Source: Oligoflexales bacterium (lineage in GTDB: Bacteria; Bdellovibrionota_B; Oligoflexia; Oligoflexales; JAGOVF01). From it: DNA of 41,991 nucleotides. Position 1 is the stretch's first letter. Every line of letters starts with the position of its first letter. The stretch is taken from contig JAGOVF010000015.1 of the NCBI GenBank assembly GCA_018060885.1, forward strand, positions 1 through 41,991, written 5' to 3'. Below are positions 8,635 to 16,562 of this stretch, in pieces. The position numbers and the translations under genes were made by a program. Under the pieces are notes generated by a model. The model worked only from the letters and a program-made list of their open reading frames with translations. It searched no databases and had not been told where the DNA came from.

Positions 8635-8662
8635 TGTCTAAAAGATGCCAATCTTTTAGACA
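8635..8662. repeat. perfect 12-bp inverted repeat, loop GCCA
   Basis: Arms TGTCTAAAAGAT (8635-8646) and ATCTTTTAGACA (8651-8662) separated by GCCA. No T run follows on either strand, so it is not a typical intrinsic terminator. It could be an operator for a dimeric regulator or an RNA hairpin. No copy of it is evident elsewhere in the window. Confidence 0.7.
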
Positions 8663-8789
8663 GCCCTTAAATAAATCGTCGATTTTATTTTGATTAAATT
8701 TGTTTTATAAATTATTTTTCTTAGACAAATTCGCAGCATATGAATTATGAATTTATTATCAAATCTTGTCTTTTTATTGGCATCGTTTT

Positions 8790-8820
8790 TGCTCATTGTC
8801 CTCTGTGTTGTGCCTAATAT
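8790..8820 (+). promoter_or_regulatory. possible sigma-70-like promoter for the 113-aa lipoprotein
   Basis: TTGCTC (8790-8795), a 19-base spacer, and TAATAT (8815-8820). The -10 box is good, the -35 box moderate and the spacing long. It would give a leader of about 38 bases before the ATG at 8865. Low certainty. Confidence 0.3.
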
Positions 8821-8864
8821 GAAATTTTGGCATTTTATTTTAATTGTTTAGAAGGAGTTAAATT

Positions 8865-9206
8865 ATGAGTCGAAAGTTGTTAGCAGTTTTATTTTTAAGT
8901 ATCGGTCTGTCGGCCTTTTCTTGCGGCGATGACAAAAAGACTTCTCGCACAGAAGATGCAGGCTTTCTGTTAAGTGCAGACGAGCGAACAAAAATCTATG
9001 ACACTTGCCTCAGCAAAGTGGAAAGTAATTCGCTACTCAATAAAAGCTATTGCTCTTGTAAAGCAAACTCTCTGGCCAAAAAATACACCGACACAGCTTT
9101 TTTGAGCCTCGTAAAAGATGACTCAGCATATAAAAAAGAACTGACAGACGTTAGTGCTACTTGCCGTAATGAGGCAAAGTCGAAAGGAGTAGGCCGTAGA
9201 GTATAA
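8865..9206 (+). CDS. small Cys-containing lipoprotein (113 aa)
   Basis: 113 residues. AGAAGGAG stands seven bases before the ATG. The signal peptide ends in the lipobox SAFSC with Cys20, and the next residues are Gly-Asp-Asp. The mature part has Cys48, a YCSC pair (Cys63, Cys65) and Cys100, set in a helical, Lys-rich chain. The spacing C-x14-C-x-C-x34-C looks deliberate, and two disulphides are plausible. I do not recognise a named family. It is a single gene with its own terminator at 9229-9258. Confidence 0.8.
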   Translation: MSRKLLAVLFLSIGLSAFSCGDDKKTSRTEDAGFLLSADERTKIYDTCLSKVESNSLLNKSYCSCKANSLAKKYTDTAFLSLVKDDSAYKKELTDVSATCRNEAKSKGVGRRV

Positions 9207-9228
9207 GCCAAATACTAGAATTGTGACG

Positions 9229-9258
9229 AAGGCTCTGACAATATTCAGAGCCTTTTTT
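9229..9258 (+). terminator. intrinsic terminator of the 113-aa lipoprotein gene
   Basis: AAGGCTCTGA (9229-9238) pairs with TCAGAGCCTT (9245-9254) around a 6-base loop and is followed by a T run (9253-9258). The minus-strand side lacks a T run, so it works mainly for the plus-strand gene ending at 9206. Confidence 0.88.
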
Positions 9259-9286
9259 AATTACATTTAAAATGGACAGTCGGCAA

Positions 9287-9844
9287 TTAAGCCAGCAAAG
9301 CCAGTTGAAATGAATACCCCAAACAACCAGCTATAATCCCCGCAAAAATATCATCGAGCAAAGTACCTAAAGGCGATTCTAATTTACTATCAGCCCAGGC
9401 TATAGGCCCCATTTTATAGATATCAAAGAAACGAAAAAGCAAAAATCCTACAATAAAAAACTCCCATTGCAATAAAGCAAGAGTGAGACTTATTCCGACA
9501 ATCTCATCAATAACGATGCGTTGGTCATCGTGCAGTAACAGGTTTTTAGATTCGCTATACGCAATGCATAGATATGCAAAAAGTATCAGCAAACCGAGCA
9601 GTAAAATGACCGCGATTTGATTTTTCTCGCTGCTAAGACCTATAGGCCAAAACCACTTTGCAAGCGCAACTAAAATCAGTCCCACTATCGAGCCAAAGGT
9701 TCCTGGGGTTTTGGGTAGAAAACCGACATAAAATCCTGTTGCGAAAAATACTGCCAACTTGTCTTTTAATGAACTTTTCCCAGCGTCTTGCCCAGATGTT
9801 TGCTGAGATTTTTGTGAGGCTTGTTGACGATAGACCTTTTTCAC
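9287..9844 (-). CDS. pgpA: phosphatidylglycerophosphatase A
   Basis: 185 residues, inner-membrane PgpA family, which removes the phosphate from phosphatidylglycerol phosphate in phospholipid synthesis. Features: an N-terminal polar extension of about 28 residues, GFLPKTPGTFGS at 41-52, the acidic IDEIVG at 112-117, FRFFDIYKMGPI at 137-148 (most members have KPGPI) and LLDDIFAGI at 162-170, with three or four hydrophobic membrane segments. The start is GTG, overlapping the stop of the upstream biotinyl-protein gene (GTGA), which implies translational coupling. Last gene of the lipid operon beginning at 15602. Confidence 0.92.
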   Translation of the reverse strand: MKKVYRQQASQKSQQTSGQDAGKSSLKDKLAVFFATGFYVGFLPKTPGTFGSIVGLILVALAKWFWPIGLSSEKNQIAVILLLGLLILFAYLCIAYSESKNLLLHDDQRIVIDEIVGISLTLALLQWEFFIVGFLLFRFFDIYKMGPIAWADSKLESPLGTLLDDIFAGIIAGCLGYSFQLALLA

Positions 9845-10425
9845 TTTTGCTCAGCACTCCAGGTACACAGCGCCTGACCTTTGGTTACGGCTACGCCCAT
9901 GCTTATGAGTACTTGGCCGATTCTCACATCTGCGGGACAGAAGATCTTATTTTCCATTTTCATCGCTTCAATGACGAATAACAAATCGCCCTTTTTACAA
10001 AGAGAGTCTGCTTGGCAGGCAATTTGCAAAACTTTTCCCGTCATCGGTGCAATTAGTTCTTTGCCTATTAAAGAATGGGAATCCAATTGAATCTCACGCT
10101 GCCCGGGATACCAATCTTGCAACTCACCTGACCATATATTCGTAGCTGCCTTTGCTGGCTGGCGGTATTCGAGTTGAACTAAGTTGCCATTATAGGAAGA
10201 TGTTTTTTTTAAAAGTCGGATTGGATAATTTTTTTCCAATTTCAACTGGGAAGATTCTGTGGTTATGGTGAGTGATATTTGGCGAAAATCACGCTGCCAC
10301 TGGGCTTCAGTGATATCGTCTTTTTTCTCTGCCATTATTATTTTTACAGAATTCTGCTGACTACTCTGCGCCTCTAGTTTAAGCGGATTTTTCGAGTCCT
10401 GTTTTGTTTTAATCAAATAAGCCAT
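9841..10425 (-). CDS. biotinyl carrier protein of acyl-CoA carboxylase
   Basis: 194 residues. The C-terminal 75 or so residues form a biotinyl/lipoyl domain: LIAPMTGKVLQI at about 124-135 and the biotinylation motif EAMKMEN at 153-159, with Lys156 as the attachment site. The N-terminal 115 residues have no motif I recognise and may be what remains of the linker/BT region found in propionyl-CoA carboxylase alpha chains. The gene starts 10 bases after the biotin carboxylase stop and ends overlapping pgpA. Together with the two upstream genes it makes a three-subunit biotin-dependent carboxylase. Confidence 0.88.
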   Translation of the reverse strand: MAYLIKTKQDSKNPLKLEAQSSQQNSVKIIMAEKKDDITEAQWQRDFRQISLTITTESSQLKLEKNYPIRLLKKTSSYNGNLVQLEYRQPAKAATNIWSGELQDWYPGQREIQLDSHSLIGKELIAPMTGKVLQIACQADSLCKKGDLLFVIEAMKMENKIFCPADVRIGQVLISMGVAVTKGQALCTWSAEQK

Positions 10426-10435
10426 ATGACTCTCT

Positions 10436-12022
10436 CTATTCCCTTCCGAGAAAAGTTTGCGCGCCGCTAGATTCCATAATACCGCTCAAACGCCATAATT
10501 TTTGTTGGCCTTTACTCCCCCTAGCCTGCTGCTCACTGATATTGCCATCGTGAGCTACTTGCGAACCCGTAGACTTGTCTGCTTCGGAGTGCGCCACTGC
10601 TAGAATAGCCGATGTTTTGGCTGAGTCAGCGCTTACTTCTTTTTCGCCATTTAAAAATTCCAGCATGTTGGCTTCTTCCTGAAGCAAAAATTTAGTCGTA
10701 AAGTCTCCGGCAACAAAGCGCGGATGCTGTAAAAGCCACTCATGAAAGCCCAACGTGGTTGCCACCCCAAAAAAACGCATTTCTTGTAAACAACGCTGCA
10801 TTCTGAGTATTGCAGTGTTTCTATCCTTGCCCCAAACGATCAGCTTAGCTAACAAGGAGTCGTAGTATTGCGGAATTTTATATCCTTGATAGACATGGGT
10901 GTCGACACGGACAAAAGGTCCACCAGGCAATTGCATATACTCTACGCAACCCGGATCTGGTACAAAACCACTCGCAACATCTTCAGCGTTTATCCGCGCT
11001 TCTAAAGCATAGCCATGACAGACGATGTCTTTTTGTTCGAAAGACAGGCGCTGACCTTGCGCCACCAAAATTTGCTCGCGGATTAGATCCAAACCGGTAA
11101 TCATTTCAGTCACCGGATGCTCAACTTGAATGCGCGTGTTCATTTCCATAAAATACGCTTCATCTGGTGAATTACAGATAAACTCAACCGTCCCGACACC
11201 GCTGTAATTAACGGCCTTTGCCGCTGCCACAGCTATCGCCCCGAGCTTTGCCCTATGCTCGGTATTTAAATAAAGACTGGGAGCTTCTTCAAAAAGTTTT
11301 TGATGACGGCGCTGAATAGAACAGTCGCGTTCAAAAAGATGCACTCCAGAACCATGTTCATCAAAAAGCACTTGAAACTCTATGTGGCGCGGATTGTCGA
11401 TATAACGTTCGCAAAATACCTGCGGATTGCCAAAATAGCTTTTTGCTTCGCGCACACAGGCTTCATAGGCAGTCCGCAGCTCTACGTCGCTCCGCACAAT
11501 GCGCATCCCTCGTCCACCGCCACCAGCAGCCGCCTTGATAATCAGTGGATAGCCAATCGCTTTTGCGTCGGCTTTTAAAGCCGCAAAGCTTTCAGCCGCG
11601 ACTTCTGATCCAGGCACTACTGGAATGCTATTTTCACGCATGATTTTTTTTGCGGTGATTTTATCGCCCATTGCACTTAATGCATGCAGAGAAGGACCTA
11701 TAAGCTTTATATCAGCAGCATCCAAAGCCTTAGCAAATTCTGCACTTTCAGAAAGAAAGCCATAACCGGGATGCACCGCCTGTGCCCCGCTAAGTTTTAT
11801 AGCTTGCATGATAAGAGGAATGTTTAAATAGGTTTCACTTGAGCTGACACCTGGCAAACACAGGGCGTAATTTGCAAAATGCCGATGCAGGCTTTCTGCG
11901 TCGGCTTCAGAATAGACTGCAACACTTTCCAGCCCGAGTTCGTGCAAGCTACGCATAACGCGAATTGCGATTTCGCCACGATTAGCGACGAGAACTCGAC
12001 TAAATTTATTTTCCCTAGGCAT
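10436..12022 (-). CDS. biotin carboxylase subunit of acyl-CoA carboxylase
   Basis: 528 residues. Biotin carboxylase uses ATP and bicarbonate to carboxylate the biotin on its carrier. Visible: RVLVANRGEIAIR at 9-21, HPGYGFLSE at 84-92, the ATP-grasp glycine loop KAAAGGGGRGM at 163-173, ERDCSIQRRHQK at 231-242, and MNTRIQVEHPVTE at 294-306. The core ends near 455. The last 70 residues are a low-complexity Ser/Ala/Gly region ending in KLWRLSG, absent from AccC of E. coli (about 450 residues). The neighbours (PccB-like beta subunit, biotinyl protein) point to acyl-CoA, probably propionyl- or other short acyl-CoA, rather than the housekeeping acetyl-CoA carboxylase. Confidence 0.93.
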   Translation of the reverse strand: MPRENKFSRVLVANRGEIAIRVMRSLHELGLESVAVYSEADAESLHRHFANYALCLPGVSSSETYLNIPLIMQAIKLSGAQAVHPGYGFLSESAEFAKALDAADIKLIGPSLHALSAMGDKITAKKIMRENSIPVVPGSEVAAESFAALKADAKAIGYPLIIKAAAGGGGRGMRIVRSDVELRTAYEACVREAKSYFGNPQVFCERYIDNPRHIEFQVLFDEHGSGVHLFERDCSIQRRHQKLFEEAPSLYLNTEHRAKLGAIAVAAAKAVNYSGVGTVEFICNSPDEAYFMEMNTRIQVEHPVTEMITGLDLIREQILVAQGQRLSFEQKDIVCHGYALEARINAEDVASGFVPDPGCVEYMQLPGGPFVRVDTHVYQGYKIPQYYDSLLAKLIVWGKDRNTAILRMQRCLQEMRFFGVATTLGFHEWLLQHPRFVAGDFTTKFLLQEEANMLEFLNGEKEVSADSAKTSAILAVAHSEADKSTGSQVAHDGNISEQQARGSKGQQKLWRLSGIMESSGAQTFLGRE

Positions 12023-12040
12023 TTTATTTAAGATTCCTTA

Positions 12041-13612
12041 TCACAGCGGTATATTTCCGTGTTTGCGCTTAGGCCTCGCTAGACGTTTACCTCGACAGGC
12101 AAACAAAGCTTGAATTAAGGCTGCGCGTGTTTGTTCCGGATAAATCACCGCATCGATATAGCCATTTTGAGCAGCTACATAAGGGCTGGCAAATTTATGT
12201 TTGTAATCGCTGATAAGATTTTCCCGCAATACAGTTGAATCTGCAGCTTCGGAGATTTGTCGCTTAAAAATAATATTACAAGCTGCTTCAGGTCCCATTA
12301 CGGCAATTTCTGCATTCGGCCAAGCCGCGTTGTAATCGGCACCAATGTGCTTTGAATTCATCACACAATAAGCGCCGCCGTAAGCTTTGCGTATAATCAC
12401 CGTCATTTTAGGCACAGTTGCTTCTGAAAATGCATACAGCAGCTTTGCACCATGACTGATAATACCGCCGTGCTCTTGCGCTGTCCCCGGTAGAAAGCCC
12501 GGAACATCGACAAATGTAATAAGCGGAATGTTAAAAGCATCACAAAACCTGACAAAGCGCGCACCCTTTATCGAGGCATCAATATCGAGAACTCCCGCCA
12601 AGGCCGCAGGATTGTTTGCCACCACGCCAACACTCTGTCCCGCAATACGAGCAAAACCCACGACTAAATTCATGGCGAATTCTGGACTCATTTCAAAAAA
12701 ACTATCTGGATCAAGCATTTTTTCTATAAGCGTCTTCACTTCGTAGGGTTTACTTGCTTGTTCAGGTACCAAAGAAATTAATTCTTTTTGATTTGCGGCT
12801 ATTTTTGCTTCTTGATCTTCGCTCCAAGATAGCGTCGGGGGCAGTTCGAGATTATTTGCCGGAAGATAGCTCAATAGCTTTTGCACGGCTTTGAGTGCCT
12901 CAGCTTCGCTGGCAAAGCGTCTTGCTACGACACCGCTTTTTTGCGTGTGGGTCGCGGCTCCACCTAACTCGTCAAAAGTAACTTGCTCGCCAGTCACAGC
13001 CTTGATGACTTCAGGTCCGGTGATAAACATATGGCTGGTTTGGTCCACCATAAAAATAAAATCAGTCATGGCTGGTGAATAAACCGCACCGCCCGCACAG
13101 GGCCCCATGATGAGAGATATTTGTGGGACCACGCCGCTGCAGGCCACATTGCGGTGGAAAATATCGGCATAGCCAGCCAAACTCGCGACGCCCTCATGAA
13201 TACGAGCACCACCTGAGTCGTTAATGCCCAACAAAGGCACGCCATTCTGCTTCGCCAAATCCATTATTTTACAAATTTTCTGTGCCATCCGCAGAGATAA
13301 GCTTCCACCAAAGACTGTAAAATCTTGCGCAAATAAATAAACCAGTCGACCGTCAATTCGCCCAAATCCCGTCACAACCCCATCACCGACCACCTGCTGA
13401 TTTTCTAAGCCAAAATCATGACAGTCATGCATCACAAAGGCATCGAGCTCCGTAAAAGATCCGCGGTCTAACACCGCATCAATGCGCTCCCGCGCCGTCA
13501 TCTTGCCTTTTTCATGCTGTTTTGTAATTTTATCTTCGCCACCACCTTGTAAGGCAGCCTCCCAAGATTGTTTTAAGCGGTCGCGAGGATTTTTTATTTC
13601 GTTGAGATTCAA
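12041..13612 (-). CDS. acyl-CoA carboxylase beta subunit (PccB-like carboxyltransferase)
   Basis: 523 residues from a TTG start at 13612, chosen because CAGGAG stands seven bases before it and because residues beginning NLNEIKNPRDRL match normal family N-termini. A longer frame from 13675 would overlap the preceding gene. Both crotonase-fold halves are intact: INDSGGARIHEG and GPCAGGAVYSP for the N-terminal oxyanion holes, FVDVPGFLPG and RKAYGGAYCVMNSKHIGAD for the C-terminal half. It transfers carboxyl from biotin to acyl-CoA. The residue after GGAY, which I recall as separating propionyl- from acetyl-preferring Streptomyces enzymes (Asp or Ile), is Cys416 here. Sits 18 bases before the biotin carboxylase. 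Confidence 0.93.
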   Translation of the reverse strand: MNLNEIKNPRDRLKQSWEAALQGGGEDKITKQHEKGKMTARERIDAVLDRGSFTELDAFVMHDCHDFGLENQQVVGDGVVTGFGRIDGRLVYLFAQDFTVFGGSLSLRMAQKICKIMDLAKQNGVPLLGINDSGGARIHEGVASLAGYADIFHRNVACSGVVPQISLIMGPCAGGAVYSPAMTDFIFMVDQTSHMFITGPEVIKAVTGEQVTFDELGGAATHTQKSGVVARRFASEAEALKAVQKLLSYLPANNLELPPTLSWSEDQEAKIAANQKELISLVPEQASKPYEVKTLIEKMLDPDSFFEMSPEFAMNLVVGFARIAGQSVGVVANNPAALAGVLDIDASIKGARFVRFCDAFNIPLITFVDVPGFLPGTAQEHGGIISHGAKLLYAFSEATVPKMTVIIRKAYGGAYCVMNSKHIGADYNAAWPNAEIAVMGPEAACNIIFKRQISEAADSTVLRENLISDYKHKFASPYVAAQNGYIDAVIYPEQTRAALIQALFACRGKRLARPKRKHGNIPL

Positions 13613-13644
13613 TGTATGACTCCTGTGAGGTAGCAGTACGAAAC

Positions 13645-14397
13645 CTAGTCTAAGCGCCCGGGATAGTCCTGCCAAAAGTTTTTAACATAGGTTTTGGCAA
13701 AAAGCTCCGTCCACTCACGGTACTGTAAATGTGTTGTGATATTGTGCGCCGCAATCTCTGATGTTTTAATGGACGTCTTTTGTTCCTTGATCCAAACCAA
13801 GCGAGCAGTACTTAAATCTACCAACAACATGACAAAATGCCCTTCTCTTTGAGCTTGCCAGAGACCACGATCGGTGAACTTTTTCTCGGCTAAACTGATC
13901 ACAAAAGGCAGCAGCAGTGCATCGGCATGCGCTGCATCTAAACTGAGCTCGTTAAGCCAGGAGCGCCAAGCCGGATTCGGGCTCAAAACATCGCGATAAT
14001 AGTCTTGTAGTTCTTTTGGACTGAGTTTATCAGCGGGGAAAATAAAAACTTTGGAAAATTGCTGCAAAAAATCAGGCTTTTTGAGCGATGTAAACCTATT
14101 TTCTAAGGCTTTGTAGGAAAATCCCTTCATGTAGGGCTGCCCGTCAAAACCTTTAGCAACAAAGCCATCAAAATCCACACAAGCCTGGTCCCATGCAGAT
14201 TTTTCTGCATTCGAAGCTTGGCGCTGCGAAAAAACCGCTGCCTGCGGCCAGGCTTGGCATTGCCAAACCAATGTTCTCACCGGGACATAGCCTTTGAATT
14301 CTGGGTTTAAACCCGAAAAATTGTTTTGTGTCGAGCTTAAACAAGAAACTAAACTTAAAAAAATCACATTAAGCACAAATAACTTTAAATGTGTCAC
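13645..14397 (-). CDS. lipoprotein of unknown function (250 aa)
   Basis: 250 residues from a GTG that overlaps the stop of the upstream SGNH hydrolase (GTGA), with AAAGGAA about eight bases before. The signal peptide ends in the lipobox SLVSC with Cys19. The mature part, about 230 residues, is rich in Trp, Phe and Lys with no catalytic motif I know. Its tight coupling to a secreted SGNH hydrolase upstream, and 32-base distance from the carboxylase genes, suggest a job in envelope lipid handling. That is inference only. Confidence 0.78.
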   Translation of the reverse strand: MTHLKLFVLNVIFLSLVSCLSSTQNNFSGLNPEFKGYVPVRTLVWQCQAWPQAAVFSQRQASNAEKSAWDQACVDFDGFVAKGFDGQPYMKGFSYKALENRFTSLKKPDFLQQFSKVFIFPADKLSPKELQDYYRDVLSPNPAWRSWLNELSLDAAHADALLLPFVISLAEKKFTDRGLWQAQREGHFVMLLVDLSTARLVWIKEQKTSIKTSEIAAHNITTHLQYREWTELFAKTYVKNFWQDYPGRLD

Positions 14398-15602
14398 AAT
14401 GCAGTTCCTTTAAGCTCTATGGTCTGCAACTGATCGATATTTTGTTTTAGAGTCAGCGCGAGCTTTTCGTGACCGCTGAGGCTTAAATGAAAGCAATCCA
14501 CAGCGATTTCGTCGGCTGAGAAAGTCAGCTCTTCTGTAGATGCGAGGTATTTAATGCTGAGCTTTTTAGTGCCAAATTTACCTTCTCTTATTTCTTGATT
14601 GAGTTTATCGACCACTTGTTTTTGTTGCTGCCGGAAAGACCTTATTTTATTGGCCAACAAGCTCAGACGCACTTCTAAGTCTTGGTGAGCTAGAAACAAC
14701 GTTGGGCACATCGATACAGGATTAGGCGGTAGCAGGCGACTTAACATACTTAAAGGATTTTTTTCATCAACTAGGTATGTATAGTCTGCGGGAGCTTGAA
14801 AATAGCTTTTATAAAGTTGTTCGCAGGTCGTTGCCTTTGAAAAGGCTTCCACCGGCTTTGCCAAAAGCTCCGCGACATGCAAGAGCTGGGTGGTCCGTAA
14901 AAAGGCCGGCAGCAAAATCGTAGTTGCTTTTGCCGCAGACGCCGCCCTTATAAGGGTCACTAAACCGCTCTCTAATTCGGCAGAATAAGCCTGACTTTGG
15001 TATTCCAATAGATCGTAATTCGCCGCACACAGATCATTACCGGCAAAGTTGACCATCACAACATCTGGCAACTGCCCCTTTCTGTCAGCTAAAAGTCTTT
15101 TTGCCTGCTGAGTGAGTTGCCTGGTGCGATTGCCATTTTCTGCGGCAATAAAGATATTTTCTGCTGCGACCCCATAAGACCGCGCTAAAAGATAAGCATA
15201 GCTGTACTCGGCGCGATTAAGATAATTAAACGAAAGACCAAACATCAGGTGTTGAAAAACCCATGCTGGCCCCATACGAAATTCAGAGTCTTGCGGCCAT
15301 ATGATGTGAGGCGCTGCTAGTAGAGATTCTTGCACAGGGTCGATGCCAAAAAGTGCGGCTTGTTTCAAATTTGCGCTTAAAGCCGATACGTCCGTCTTCC
15401 CTAGGAAAACATCCATTAATTTATTTGCATCATAACTCAACGCAGGATGCGAGGCAGCCCCGGTAGCCAAACTATCGCCTAGGATCGCAAATTCTTTCCA
15501 CTGTTTATTGCTCGTTTCAGCGAAGGTATGAGTGGGGGCGACCTGTCGAAAAAGTAATGCGATTATAAATAAACGCGAAATTTTTGCGTTAGATAGATTC
15601 AA
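14394..15602 (-). CDS. secreted SGNH/GDSL hydrolase
   Basis: 402 residues with a signal peptide of about 28 residues (ending near His-Thr-Phe-Ala). The SGNH catalytic blocks are recognisable: block I FAILGDSLATG with the nucleophile Ser44, block III NFAGNDLC with Gly188/Asn189, and block V VDCFHLSLSGH with Asp369 and His372. Such enzymes are lipases, esterases or phospholipases. The large spacer between blocks III and V resembles phospholipase B-like members, but this is not decisive. The start is TTG at 15602, as the next in-frame Met is at residue 63. First gene of the operon SGNH, lipoprotein, carboxylase beta, biotin carboxylase, biotinyl protein, pgpA. Confidence 0.85.
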   Translation of the reverse strand: MNLSNAKISRLFIIALLFRQVAPTHTFAETSNKQWKEFAILGDSLATGAASHPALSYDANKLMDVFLGKTDVSALSANLKQAALFGIDPVQESLLAAPHIIWPQDSEFRMGPAWVFQHLMFGLSFNYLNRAEYSYAYLLARSYGVAAENIFIAAENGNRTRQLTQQAKRLLADRKGQLPDVVMVNFAGNDLCAANYDLLEYQSQAYSAELESGLVTLIRAASAAKATTILLPAFLRTTQLLHVAELLAKPVEAFSKATTCEQLYKSYFQAPADYTYLVDEKNPLSMLSRLLPPNPVSMCPTLFLAHQDLEVRLSLLANKIRSFRQQQKQVVDKLNQEIREGKFGTKKLSIKYLASTEELTFSADEIAVDCFHLSLSGHEKLALTLKQNIDQLQTIELKGTAL

Positions 15603-15715
15603 CGGTTCTTAAACCCTTTCGACTCAGCTTTATAAAAATCTACGATAGGAGAAGAAAAAGCTAAGCACAACAAAATTGTCAATAAAAGAAGTTCCCTAGT
15701 GCGGAAACAGTAAGC

Positions 15716-15743
15716 TTGATAAAAGCAATAGAAAGTGAATAAT
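15716..15743 (+). promoter_or_regulatory. probable promoter of the AMP nucleosidase operon
   Basis: TTGATA (15716-15721), 16-base spacer, AATAAT (15738-15743). Each box matches the consensus at five of six positions or close to it. The expected start of transcription near 15750 leaves a leader of about 22 bases with AAAGG before the ATG at 15772. Confidence 0.45.
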
Positions 15744-15771
15744 GGGGTTTTACATTTAAAGGCTCAACGAA

Positions 15772-16542
15772 ATGGAAAATAAGCAGACTATTGTTAAGAA
15801 TTGGCTGCCGCGCTATACCGGCACTCCTTTAGAAGAGTTTGGCGAGTATATTTTATTAACTAACTTTACGAACTATGTAGATAAATTTTCGCGGCGCTTT
15901 AAAGTTCCGATCAAAGGTCAAGATCGCCCCATGCAAACAGCTACCTATGAAAATTTAACTATCATTAACTTTGGCATCGGATCGGCAAATGCTGCAACCA
16001 TAATGGACTTATTGGGAGCCACACATCCAAAGGCTGTCCTATTTCTTGGTAAATGCGGCGGTGTCAAAAGATCTACCGAAATTGGCCATTTTATTCTTCC
16101 CATCGCAGCTATACGTGGCGAGGGAACTTCCGATGACTATTTACCACATGAAGTGCCGGCACTACCATCGTTTAAGCTACATAAGTTCGTTTCTGAAAAA
16201 ATTGTCGAAGCAAAAATGGACTACCGCACGGGAGTTGTCTACACGACGAATCGCCGCGTGTGGGAACACGATAAATCCTTTAAAGAAAAACTTATGAAAC
16301 GCCGTGTCATTGCAGTAGACATGGAAACTGCGACGCTTTTTGTAGTGGGTCTGGCTAACGAAATTTCTCGCGGTGCACTCTTACTCGTATCAGATTTACC
16401 TATGACTCCAGAAGGTGTCAAAACCGAAGATAGTGATAAAAAAGTGACAACAAACTACGTTGATTTGCATCTTGAGATCGGTATTAAATCCATGTTAGAA
16501 ATCGGTGTCAAAGGCGAACAAATTAAACATTTCCACTATTAA
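15772..16542 (+). CDS. amn: AMP nucleosidase (short form)
   Basis: 256 residues, matching the short AMP nucleosidase form (about 258 residues, known from Bacteroidetes) rather than the 480-residue E. coli Amn. It hydrolyses AMP to adenine and ribose 5-phosphate. Visible: a phosphorylase-type core with NFGIGSANAATIMDLL at about 66-81, FLGKCGGVKRSTEIG at 92-106, the catalytic-region VDMETATLF at 178-186 and the LLVSDLPM motif at 202-209, with the late Asp as the usual purine contact. First gene of a plus-strand operon with yebC following after 20 bases. Confidence 0.88.
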   Translation: MENKQTIVKNWLPRYTGTPLEEFGEYILLTNFTNYVDKFSRRFKVPIKGQDRPMQTATYENLTIINFGIGSANAATIMDLLGATHPKAVLFLGKCGGVKRSTEIGHFILPIAAIRGEGTSDDYLPHEVPALPSFKLHKFVSEKIVEAKMDYRTGVVYTTNRRVWEHDKSFKEKLMKRRVIAVDMETATLFVVGLANEISRGALLLVSDLPMTPEGVKTEDSDKKVTTNYVDLHLEIGIKSMLEIGVKGEQIKHFHY

Positions 16543-16562
16543 TTTGCCTCGGAAGGGATGCT

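Larger units (their letters stand above)
8455..8864. other. 410-bp AT-rich gap between two lipoprotein genes
   Basis: No convincing gene. It must hold the promoters of the divergently read lipoproteins at 8454 (minus) and 8865 (plus). The notable content is a perfect 12-bp palindrome at 8635-8662, a possible promoter near 8790-8820, and a 34-codon hydrophobic open frame (8747-8851) without a ribosome binding site, which I did not call. Confidence 0.6.

Noticed and set aside
8747-8851. 34-codon hydrophobic open frame directly before the 113-aa lipoprotein
   Set aside because: No ribosome binding site, AT-rich sequence favours hydrophobic codons by chance, and a possible promoter for the next gene lies inside it.
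13613-13675. Longer start (ATG at 13675) for the carboxyltransferase
   Set aside because: It overlaps the upstream lipoprotein gene and adds residues not typical of the family, while TTG at 13612 has CAGGAG at good spacing.
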